A stretch of 11,559 nt of DNA from Candidatus Nomurabacteria bacterium (GCA_943356395.1 CALRFC010000021.1:1-11559); one strand, 5' to 3'. Positions 5,534 through 10,049 are shown, counted from the stretch's first letter. Translations and numbers: made by a program. The notes: a model not told the origin generated them from the sequence alone.

Positions 5534-5557
5534 AAGCCCGCTTTTCGCGGGTTTTTT
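5534..5557 (+). terminator. Intrinsic terminator after the 4998-5495 gene
   Basis: CCCGC (5537-5541) and GCGGG (5547-5551) form a stem around TTTTC, preceded by AAG and followed by six T. Classical form, 38 bases past the stop codon. Confidence 0.85.
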
Positions 5558-5574
5558 CTTTTCGATTCGTTATC

Positions 5575-5602
5575 TTGACAGAAAATCTTGTTCCTGTACT
5601 AT
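5575..5602 (+). promoter_or_regulatory. Promoter of the 5632-6135 gene
   Basis: A consensus TTGACA (5575-5580) is followed by 16 bases and TACTAT (5597-5602). The start is expected near 5609, leaving a leader of about 23 bases without a Shine-Dalgarno site. Confidence 0.65.
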
Positions 5603-5631
5603 GAGTAAAATTTTCACAAAAAATACTCCGT

Positions 5632-6135
5632 ATGAAAAAAGTATTTGCACCCATCAATTCCTTGTCCTTGTACAAATGGGCATCGATTTCTCTTTGTATT
5701 CTCATCGCCGTTTCATTTCTCCTTAAAGACAAGCTTTCGTTCGCGAACGAGCTTTTTGGAGAATCGTTCGGGCGACAATTCATGATCGGCGCCGGATCCG
5801 TGCTTTGCGGACTCATCTTCTTCTTTTGTTCCATAAAGAGGAAGCGCGATGATCTTCTCGAAGAAGTGCTTGATGATGGAACCGCGGATATGTTCGGAAC
5901 TGACATCAAAGATGCCGCATTCTTAGCTTTTTCTTTTTTATTGTTATGGTGCTTCGTGGAAATCGCATTTTCTATAGCTGTTCTCACTATATGGAACAAT
6001 CTCCTTGGTGTCATGATTGTCGGAAGCGCGATCGGAAATCTCGTTTTCGGACTCTTCGCTCCGATAGAAATCGATGAGCTCATGGAAGCGAAGGAAGAAG
6101 AAAAAAATAAAGTAAAAGGAAAAAAATTTGTTTGA
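5632..6135 (+). CDS. Multi-pass membrane protein, function unknown
   Basis: 167 residues with four predicted transmembrane helices, at about 14-31, 50-67, 94-118 and 124-144. An acidic loop lies between helices 2 and 3 (KRKRDDLLEEVLDDGTADMFGTDIKD). The C-terminus is highly charged (EIDELMEAKEEEKNKVKGKKF), probably cytoplasmic and coiled. No catalytic motif is visible and I do not recognise the family. The gene stands alone, with its own promoter and a strong terminator, convergent with ruvA. Confidence 0.75.
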   Translation: MKKVFAPINSLSLYKWASISLCILIAVSFLLKDKLSFANELFGESFGRQFMIGAGSVLCGLIFFFCSIKRKRDDLLEEVLDDGTADMFGTDIKDAAFLAFSFLLLWCFVEIAFSIAVLTIWNNLLGVMIVGSAIGNLVFGLFAPIEIDELMEAKEEEKNKVKGKKFV

Positions 6136-6157
6136 ATCATTCAGAGTGCATCACATC

Positions 6158-6184
6158 AAATGCCCCGCAACGCGGGGCATTTTT
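6158..6184 (+). terminator. Strong intrinsic terminator
   Basis: An 11-bp perfect stem (6158-6168 with 6172-6182, GC core CCCCGC/GCGGGG) has an AAC loop and ends in five T. With AAA on the other side it can also act on the minus strand for ruvA. Confidence 0.9.
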
Positions 6185-6187
6185 GAA

Positions 6188-6225
6188 TGTATAATAATAT
6201 GCACCGTCGTGCATATTATTATACA
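6188..6225. repeat. Perfect 17-bp AT-rich inverted repeat between convergent genes
   Basis: Bases 6188-6204 and 6209-6225 are exact reverse complements around CGTC. The arm carries TATAATAATATGCAC. It lies 27 bases past the ruvA stop and directly beside the terminator at 6158-6184. No T-tract follows, so it is not an ordinary terminator. The arms do not match the dif consensus I know. Its role is unknown. Confidence 0.7.
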
Positions 6226-6252
6226 CATGATTTTCCTACTCATTTCTCCATA

Positions 6253-6825
6253 TTACTTACCAGCCAAGAGCCGGAGCGCGGACTTTACTTTCGTGTTTGT
6301 CGGAAGAGACGGATCGATGTCGCGAAGCGCATCGCGCGCTTCTTGTGCGGAGTAGCCGAGAGATTTGAGCGCTTCGACCGCGTCGGATTCGGAGCCAAGA
6401 GCGGCGCGCGCGTCTTTGCCGCCGTGAGCCGAGAGTTTGTCGCGGAGTTCAAGGACGATTTTTTCCGCGGTCTTCCTGCCGATGCCGGAGACTTTCGTGA
6501 GATAGCTCGTGTCGCCGGTCGCGATGGCTTTTTTCAGCGTCTCGATCGTCGTCACCCCGAGAATGCCGAGCGCGCCTTTTGGTCCGATGCCGGAGACGGA
6601 AATCAGGAGTTCGAAGAAATCCAATTCTTCTTGCGTGGAAAATCCGTAGAGGTCGAGAGCGTCCTCGCGGACGGAGAGATATGTGAAGAGGGAAGCCGCG
6701 CCGCCTAAGGCGGCGCGGCCCTGCGTATCGGCCGTACAAAAGATCTTATAGCCAACGCCGCCGACATCTATCACGACATGCTTCTCGCCGACAGCTATAA
6801 CTTTTCCAGAAATTCTTGAAATCAT
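6253..6825 (-). CDS. ruvA: Holliday junction branch migration protein RuvA
   Basis: 190 residues, a normal length. RuvA tetramers hold the four-way DNA junction and load the RuvB motor in recombinational repair. Domain I, the OB fold, is residues 1-64 (MISRISGKV, DVGGVGYKI, REDALDLYGF). Domain II carries two helix-hairpin-helix motifs, SVSGIGPKGAL and KVSGIGRKTAEKIV. Domain III, the RuvB-binding three-helix part, runs from about 143 to the end (DAVEALKSLGYSAQEARDAL). No ruvB or ruvC lies beside it here. The -10 hexamer ends 6 bases before the ATG, predicting a leaderless transcript. A perfect 11-bp GC palindrome lies within the coding region (6695-6719). Confidence 0.98.
   Translation of the reverse strand: MISRISGKVIAVGEKHVVIDVGGVGYKIFCTADTQGRAALGGAASLFTYLSVREDALDLYGFSTQEELDFFELLISVSGIGPKGALGILGVTTIETLKKAIATGDTSYLTKVSGIGRKTAEKIVLELRDKLSAHGGKDARAALGSESDAVEALKSLGYSAQEARDALRDIDPSLPTNTKVKSALRLLAGK
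6695..6719. repeat. GC-rich perfect palindrome inside ruvA
   Basis: GCCGCGCCGCC (6695-6705) and its exact reverse complement (6709-6719) flank TAA. In the ruvA frame it encodes the QGRAALGGAAS region at the end of the OB-fold domain. Compared from memory with typical RuvA, the protein is not longer here, so this is not clearly an insertion. A strong hairpin in the mRNA is likely. Confidence 0.6.
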
Positions 6826-6831
6826 AAGAAT

Positions 6832-6837
6832 AGTATA
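6832..6837 (-). promoter_or_regulatory. -10 element of ruvA, predicts leaderless mRNA
   Basis: TATACT on the minus strand, then six bases (ATTCTT), then the ruvA ATG. No consensus -35 is present; that position is occupied by GCGGAAA heptamer repeats (6840-6867). Confidence 0.6.
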
Positions 6838-6839
6838 TA

Positions 6840-6989
6840 GCGGAAAGCGGAAAGCGGATAGGGGGAGAATGGGGTAAGAGAAAAGTTCTCAGCTTCCAGC
6901 CGTTTGTCCGCCCGAACCCAGCCCGACAGAGTCGTTCTGGCGGGGACTGAAGCATTGTCGTTCAGTCGGGCGGGCAAAAAGCAAACAGC
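6840..6989. repeat. Compound intergenic repeat: heptamers and a cloverleaf-like palindrome
   Basis: GCGGAAA, GCGGAAA, GCGGATA, GGGGGAG run from 6840 with a 7-bp period. AGCTTCC, AGCCGTT, TGTCCGC follow at 6891-6911. The outer stem pairs TTTGTCCGCCCGA (6903-6915) with TCGGGCGGGCAAA (ending 6978), with one G-T pair. Inside, GACTGAA and TTCAGTC pair around nine bases (about 6946-6968), and a weaker CAGA/TCTG stem lies to the left. AAAAAGC and AAACAGC close it (6976-6989). The layout matches the element at 3698-3806, with a larger centre. No gene is present. Confidence 0.65.
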
Positions 6990-7010
6990 ACTTTTTATTT
7001 TTAAGGATTC

Positions 7011-7039
7011 TTGCCTTTTTACACCATTCCTGCTATAGT
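7011..7039 (+). promoter_or_regulatory. rpsT promoter
   Basis: TTGCCT (7011-7016), 17 bases, then TATAGT (7034-7039) preceded by TGC, an extended -10. The start is expected near 7046, giving a leader of about 212 bases before rpsT. Confidence 0.8.
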
Positions 7040-7045
7040 CTCGGT

Positions 7046-7257
7046 GTCCAAACGCAGATATTGATTTCTATCCCAGCCCCGATTTTTAATTCTTTCCATG
7101 GCGAAACGCTTCGCGCAAAAGGGATGGCCTGTCCGGCCCCGCGTTTCGCAACCAGTTTTTTGATTATTTTTTTAAATTATTTATTACCAGATTACTAACG
7201 AAAAAATCGGAGCGGGATGGCGATTTTTATAGTCGCTTCGCTCCTTAAAAATCAGCC
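7046..7257 (+). promoter_or_regulatory. Structured leader RNA of rpsT, copy 2 of the motif
   Basis: P0 pairs ATCCC-A-GCCCC plus seven bases (7070-7087) with 7202-7218, with one bulged A and one mismatch. P1 pairs GCGAAACGC (7101-7109) with GCGTTTCGC (7141-7149) and holds the hairpin GGCC-TGTCC-GGCC (7126-7138). P2 (7219-7257) pairs GGCGATTTTTA with TAAAAATC-A-GCC and stops at the ATG. P0, P1 and the inner hairpin differ in sequence from the fpg copy but still pair. Bases shared with the fpg leader include TCGGTRTC near the start, ATCCCAGCCC, ATTACTA before P0-right, and the P2 block. A 21-codon ORF (7098-7163, starting MAKRFAQKGW) overlaps P1; it has no Shine-Dalgarno site and is probably incidental. 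A T-rich run after P1 could permit attenuation. Confidence 0.75.
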
Positions 7258-7512
7258 ATGCCCATCATCCAATCAGCAAAAAAGGCCCTGCGCCAGTCAT
7301 ACAAGAAAAAAGCCGTGAATGATCGCCGATCGAAAGCCATGAAGGAATCGATGAAGAATGTCCTCAAGCTCGTTCGTGCCGACAAGAAAGACGAGGCGAA
7401 AAAGCTCCTAGCGACCGCTTACAGCGCGATCGACAAGGCCGCAAAGCAGGGTATCATCAAGAAGAACACCGCTGCCCGCAAGAAGTCACGCATCGCTCGT
7501 TCCATACGCTAA
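7258..7512 (+). CDS. rpsT: Small ribosomal subunit protein bS20
   Basis: 84 residues, the normal size. bS20 binds 16S rRNA early in assembly at the base of the small subunit. The sequence is the typical lysine/arginine-rich three-helix bundle: MPIIQSAKKALRQSYKKK at the start, a central NVLKLVRADKKDEAKKLLATAYSAIDKAAKQG, and the C-terminal IIKKNTAARKKSRIARS signature. No Shine-Dalgarno site precedes the ATG, which is joined directly to the P2 hairpin of the leader. In E. coli S20 represses its own translation; whether this leader does the same job is unknown. Monocistronic, with a promoter at 7011 and a terminator at 7514. Confidence 0.97.
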   Translation: MPIIQSAKKALRQSYKKKAVNDRRSKAMKESMKNVLKLVRADKKDEAKKLLATAYSAIDKAAKQGIIKKNTAARKKSRIARSIR

Positions 7513-7513
7513 A

Positions 7514-7538
7514 ACAAAAGCCCCGAAAGGGGTTTTGT
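7514..7538 (+). terminator. Intrinsic terminator of rpsT
   Basis: ACAAAA-G-CCCC pairs with GGGG-TTTTGT around a GAAA tetraloop, with one bulged G. The T-tract forms part of the stem. It starts two bases after the stop codon. Confidence 0.85.
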
Positions 7539-7597
7539 TTGTAAGAAAACGCCTCGTTTGCCGTCTGTAAATGTATTAGTGCGCTACATATCACAGT

Positions 7598-8140
7598 ATG
7601 AAAACGCTCCAAAAGAATCCGACAATAATAATCACCTTCATCTTTCTCGTTATCGTGTACGGGCTTTTGTATTATTTCTCGACGAAGATTCCTCGCAAAA
7701 ATCCCGAGCCGGAAACAAAAACGGCGGTTGTTCCGACAAGCGCAAAAATGCCGGTTGTCGCCGAAAAGCCGAAGATCGCGACCGAACACTGCGGACTTTC
7801 CGTCGTGTCTCCGAATCCGAACCTTCCGCTCTCTTTCCCGATCGCTGTCGTTGCGATAGTCGACAACACGAAGATGGCTTCGCTCGGCTGTTCATGGAGC
7901 GTCTTCGAGGGACAGGCGGGCATCGTCGATGTGATCGACACGGTGACCGGCGTTGTTGTTTCAAGCAGTCCGTTTCTCACGAAGGAAAATTGGATGACAC
8001 AGAATCCCGTTCCGTATACCGCGACCCTCAATCAGCCGATCGTGGCTTACGGAAAAAATTTGAAAATCCGCTTTACGGAATCCGATCCGAGCGGCAAATT
8101 ACCGCAAGATATTCTTGAATTCCCGATCGTGCTACAGTAA
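7598..8140 (+). CDS. Membrane-anchored protein with a Gmad2-like Ig-type domain
   Basis: 180 residues. An N-terminal transmembrane anchor (about 9-28, IIITFIFLVIVYGLLYYFS) leads to a proline-rich linker and an extracytoplasmic beta domain from about 62. That domain has CGLSVVSPNP, GCSWSVFEGQAGIVDVIDTVTGVVV and NWMTQNPVPYTATL. The order SP, W-FEG, then a WMT-VP-ATL close resembles the Gmad2 immunoglobulin-like domain; I offer this as a likely but not certain match. Two cysteines (about 65 and 98) may form a disulfide, which fits the thioredoxin-fold gene that follows after 4 bases and is surely cotranscribed. The promoter is unclear: TACATA at 7585-7590 lies 7 bases before the ATG but has no -35. 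Confidence 0.7.
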   Translation: MKTLQKNPTIIITFIFLVIVYGLLYYFSTKIPRKNPEPETKTAVVPTSAKMPVVAEKPKIATEHCGLSVVSPNPNLPLSFPIAVVAIVDNTKMASLGCSWSVFEGQAGIVDVIDTVTGVVVSSSPFLTKENWMTQNPVPYTATLNQPIVAYGKNLKIRFTESDPSGKLPQDILEFPIVLQ

Positions 8141-8144
8141 GCGT

Positions 8145-8420
8145 ATGTCCCACCTTTTATTTTTCTACGGAAAAGAATGTCCTCATTGCGAGGAGATGGA
8201 GAAAACAGCCAGAGACCTCGAAGTCAAAGAGGGGGTTTCTATCGAGCGGAAAGAAGTCTGGCACAACAAAGAAAATCTGAAAATCTGCGAAGCGCTCGAC
8301 AACGGCTGTTGCGGCGGCGTGCCCTTTTTTTACAACACTGAAACGAAAAAATTCGTCTGCGGCGAATGCCCGTATGATGAATTGAAGGAATGGGCAAAAG
8401 ATAGCGCGCGTAGCGCATAA
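8145..8420 (+). CDS. Small thioredoxin-fold protein with CPHC active site
   Basis: 91 residues, a single thioredoxin/glutaredoxin-like domain with no signal peptide, so probably cytoplasmic. The redox motif C12-P-H-C15 follows the first strand (SHLLFFYGKECPHC). CPHC is the DsbA-type active site, more oxidising than CGPC. The cis-proline loop is GVPFF, preceded by a CC pair (NGCCGGVP), and a second CxxC (CGEC) lies near the C-terminus, giving at least seven cysteines. I place the start at ATG 8145, because a longer frame from TTG 8115 overlaps the preceding gene and adds nothing to the fold. The stop codon and the last residues (SARSA) lie within a heptamer-repeat tract. Confidence 0.85.
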   Translation: MSHLLFFYGKECPHCEEMEKTARDLEVKEGVSIERKEVWHNKENLKICEALDNGCCGGVPFFYNTETKKFVCGECPYDELKEWAKDSARSA

Positions 8421-8440
8421 CGCGTAACATATAACACATA
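8406..8440. repeat. Five 7-bp tandem repeats spanning a stop codon
   Basis: GCGCGTA, GCGCATA, ACGCGTA, ACATATA and ACACATA follow without gaps. The TAA stop of the thioredoxin-fold gene (8418-8420) lies across units two and three, so the repeat supplies the last codons. It has the same period as the tracts at 3698-3806, 4417-4451 and 6840-6867, but a different unit. Confidence 0.75.
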
Positions 8441-8442
8441 AC

Positions 8443-8476
8443 AAATTGCGCCGCGGCGAAAGCCGCGGCGCAATTT
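8443..8476 (+). terminator. Hairpin terminator after the thioredoxin-fold gene
   Basis: A perfect 15-bp stem (8443-8457 with 8462-8476) has a GAAA tetraloop and a core of GCGCCGCGGC. The T-tract is short (ATTTCAATTGTT), so termination may be partial. Confidence 0.7.
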
Positions 8477-8482
8477 CAATTG

Positions 8483-8511
8483 TTGAAAAAAAACCATAAC
8501 TAGCGTATAGT
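8483..8511 (+). promoter_or_regulatory. tRNA-Arg promoter
   Basis: TTGAAA (8483-8488), 17 bases, TATAGT (8506-8511). The start is expected near 8518, about 32 bases before the mature tRNA 5' end. Confidence 0.8.
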
Positions 8512-8549
8512 TTAAATCGTTTTAAAGGAATATCATTCAAGATCGGAAC

Positions 8550-8621
8550 GGCTCCGTCGTTCAATGGATAGGACACGAGCTTGCGGAGCTCGTGATGTAG
8601 GTTCGATTCCTACCGGAGTCA
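8550..8621 (+). tRNA. tRNA-Arg (anticodon GCG)
   Basis: 72 bases. The acceptor stem is GGCTCCG/CGGAGTC with one G-T pair, the D arm GTTC-AATGGATA-GGAC, and the anticodon arm CGAGC-TTGCGGA-GCTCG, giving GCG. The T arm is GTAGG-TTCGATT-CCTAC. The D loop has the A expected as an arginine identity element. The discriminator is A and CCA is not encoded. Most bacteria read CGN with ACG edited to ICG; GCG is unusual. Confidence 0.93.
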
Positions 8622-8669
8622 CAATGCAAAAAATCTTGCCATGGCAAGATTTTTTGCATTGTGACTCCG
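8614..8669. terminator. 56-bp perfect palindrome overlapping the tRNA-Arg 3' end
   Basis: Bases 8614-8641 and 8642-8669 are exact reverse complements with no loop, centred on CCATGG. The left arm contains the whole 3' acceptor strand of the tRNA and its discriminator. The inner part has A6-TCTTGCC and GGCAAGA-T6, an efficient terminator in either direction. On the minus strand it could also end the 8725-9189 gene. Confidence 0.85.
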
Positions 8670-8671
8670 AG

Positions 8672-8706
8672 CAAGCAAACTGCTTTGCTTGTGGGTAGGA
8701 ATCGAA
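8672..8706. repeat. Small hairpin and inverted copy of the tRNA T arm
   Basis: CAAGCAAA and TTTGCTTG (8672-8691) pair around CTGC. Directly after, GGTAGGAATCGAA (8694-8706) is the exact reverse complement of the tRNA-Arg T-arm segment 8602-8614. Together with the palindrome, the tRNA 3' third exists here in inverted orientation, split by a 24-base insertion. It has no D or anticodon arm, so it is not a second tRNA gene. Confidence 0.7.
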
Positions 8707-8724
8707 AGACCTTTTCAAACCATC

Positions 8725-9189
8725 CTACAACCCCATCCTCTCGAGCAATTTGTGCACGACCGGCTCATGCAATTCTTCTTCTTTCATGTATTTTCTCAAA
8801 TATGCGCGGATCTCGATCGGGTTGTGATCGTAGATCGGAATGCTGATGATCGGCAGAATGATCTTGTCGGAGTGGAAAAGGAGCTTCGGCCCTTCACTGC
8901 CGTCTTCGTGCTCGGGTATCCAGAAAGAGCTGACATTCCTGTATGGAAAAATGTATTCGTTTATATGAATCCCTTTTTCATCGAGAAGTATGGCAAACGG
9001 CTTCGGTTTTTTTGTCGCCATTGCGCCTAGTGCGAGCGCGGAGACGACGATGAAAACGGCGAAGACATAATTGTGATAGATGGAAGCCGCGATCGCGCCG
9101 GCGACCGCGATGATGCCGAGCGCAAGAAACCAATCGCGCGAACGCTTCCTGTGCTCGTATTCATATCCTTCCCAATACAATTCTTGCAT
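8725..9189 (-). CDS. Membrane protein with PH-like C-terminal domain, function unknown
   Basis: 154 residues. After a short polar start (MQELYWEGYEYEHRKRSRDW) a hydrophobic hairpin of two helices covers about 21-61. A domain of about 90 residues follows, with alternating strands (FAILLDEKGIHINEYIFPYRNVSSFWIPE, KLLFHSDKIILPIISIPI) and a final helix (NPIEIRAYLRKYM). Helix pair followed by strands and a helix resembles small bacterial PH-domain membrane proteins; this is a fold guess. I chose ATG 9189 because an extended -10 ends exactly 6 bases upstream. The frame stays open to 9654 but that part lies under the desaturase gene. The 3' end faces tRNA-Arg. Confidence 0.75.
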   Translation of the reverse strand: MQELYWEGYEYEHRKRSRDWFLALGIIAVAGAIAASIYHNYVFAVFIVVSALALGAMATKKPKPFAILLDEKGIHINEYIFPYRNVSSFWIPEHEDGSEGPKLLFHSDKIILPIISIPIYDHNPIEIRAYLRKYMKEEELHEPVVHKLLERMGL

Positions 9190-9195
9190 GCATAT

Positions 9196-9204
9196 ATTGT
9201 AGCA
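9196..9204 (-). promoter_or_regulatory. Extended -10 promoter, predicts leaderless mRNA
   Basis: The minus strand reads TGC-TACAAT (hexamer 9196-9201), then six bases (ATATGC), then the ATG at 9189. No -35 is visible, because that region is the terminator of the upstream desaturase gene. Confidence 0.65.
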
Positions 9205-9232
9205 ACAAAAAATTCCCCCGCATAGGCGGGGG
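9205..9232 (-). terminator. Intrinsic terminator of the desaturase gene
   Basis: On the minus strand CCCCCGC-CTAT-GCGGGGG is followed by AATTTTTTG. It begins 4 bases past the desaturase stop and is directly followed by the next gene's -10 element. Confidence 0.9.
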
Positions 9233-9236
9233 ATAT

Positions 9237-10049
9237 TCAAATCGCGTTCATACTGGAGACTCCGCCAAATCGGCGTAGCAAGCGGATGTACATGAATCCG
9301 ATGTCGAAATTCAATCCGTCTCCTTTGCCGAATCGCGGCGAGCCTGCTCGGTTGTGATGTGGATTGTGCAGGTGTTCTCCGCCGTCGGCGAAAGAAAGGA
9401 GAGCGACGAGCATCCACGAAAATATGTTTTTCTTGCGCGGAGCGAGCGAGCGCGACGAATCTCCGGTATTTTCCGGCTGATGGCCGACGGTATGTCCCAA
9501 GACATTGATGACGCCGCCTGCGACGACCGGCATCCAGAGCGTCTGCGCGAGCCAGATCGCGAACCCGAACCAGCCGAAGAGAATCGTGTAGAGGATGAGC
9601 GAAAAAATGATTCCGCCGAACGGTCCGGTTGAATCCGTGAAATAGTCGAACCAATTGTACGCGGGCAAACCGGCCGTGTAGTGCTCATAGAGCGTTTCTT
9701 CTTTATTCGGCATCTTGCGCCATTTCATCTCGTTGACGCTTTTGCGATAATAGAAAAAAGCCAAGAGGAAAAGTTTCAGAGGACCTTTTTGCTTCGGATT
9801 GTGCGGGTCGTCTTCTTTGTCCGTTTCGGCGTGATGCCAGCGATGGACGGCGACCCACTGCCTCCTGCCGTCCGCGCTTATGCCACAGGCGAACCACAGC
9901 CAGAATTGGAAAAGAAAGCGCATGAAAGGCGAATACACGATGCTTCCGTGCGTGAGCGAGCGATGCAGATACAATGTTATCGATATGACCGTCAAATGAA
10001 CGACGCCAAGGGCGAAAGAGATCAGGAAAAGTATTTGTATGAGATCCAT
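9237..10049 (-). CDS. Acyl-CoA/acyl-lipid desaturase (fatty acid desaturase)
   Basis: 270 residues, an integral membrane di-iron enzyme that puts a cis double bond into a fatty acyl chain using O2 and electrons from a ferredoxin or cytochrome b5 partner. Three histidine boxes are present: H29-RSLT-H34 (HX4H), H69-RW-HH73 (HXXHH) and H228-NP-HH232 (HXXHH). An extra histidine pair in GHTVGH (185-190) is also typical. Hydrophobic stretches at 4-25, 42-58, 145-170 and 172-187 fit four membrane crossings. It is most like the stearoyl-CoA/DesA delta-9 type, on the short side. The ATG has AGGA 11 bases upstream. No electron donor gene is adjacent. O2 use suggests a host or habitat with oxygen. Confidence 0.92.
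   Translation of the reverse strand: MDLIQILFLISFALGVVHLTVISITLYLHRSLTHGSIVYSPFMRFLFQFWLWFACGISADGRRQWVAVHRWHHAETDKEDDPHNPKQKGPLKLFLLAFFYYRKSVNEMKWRKMPNKEETLYEHYTAGLPAYNWFDYFTDSTGPFGGIIFSLILYTILFGWFGFAIWLAQTLWMPVVAGGVINVLGHTVGHQPENTGDSSRSLAPRKKNIFSWMLVALLSFADGGEHLHNPHHNRAGSPRFGKGDGLNFDIGFMYIRLLRRFGGVSSMNAI

Noticed and set aside
6188..6225. dif/Xer recombination site
   Set aside because: It has 17-bp arms and a 4-base centre instead of 11-bp arms around a 6-bp centre, and no match to the dif consensus I know.
6187..6708. Plus-strand ORF opposite ruvA
   Set aside because: Shadow frame of a clear ruvA gene, Arg/Phe-rich, with no start signals.
7098..7163. 21-codon leader peptide (starts MAKRFAQKGW) in the rpsT leader
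   Set aside because: No Shine-Dalgarno site, it overlaps stem P1, and the fpg copy of the leader has no ORF at the matching place.
7046..7257. T-box or known r-protein leader
   Set aside because: No T-box sequence or specifier loop is visible, and the same structure precedes fpg, which makes a ribosomal-protein-only leader unlikely.
7558..8118. Alternative ORF overlapping the Gmad2-like gene
   Set aside because: Charged, low-complexity shadow frame; the frame from 7598 has a membrane anchor and recognisable domain motifs.
8115..8144. Earlier TTG start for the thioredoxin-fold gene
   Set aside because: It overlaps the end of the upstream gene and adds ten residues before the first strand; ATG 8145 gives a complete fold.
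8672..8706. Second tRNA gene on the minus strand
   Set aside because: Only the T arm and acceptor strand are matched; no D arm or anticodon arm is present.
8533..8718. Minus-strand ORF with a VGIEPTS segment
   Set aside because: It is the antisense translation of tRNA-Arg, a common false gene in annotations.
9190..9654. Long upstream extension of the 8725-9189 reading frame
   Set aside because: It lies entirely under the desaturase gene in another frame, is Arg-rich and low in complexity, and a clear extended -10 promoter supports the start at 9189.
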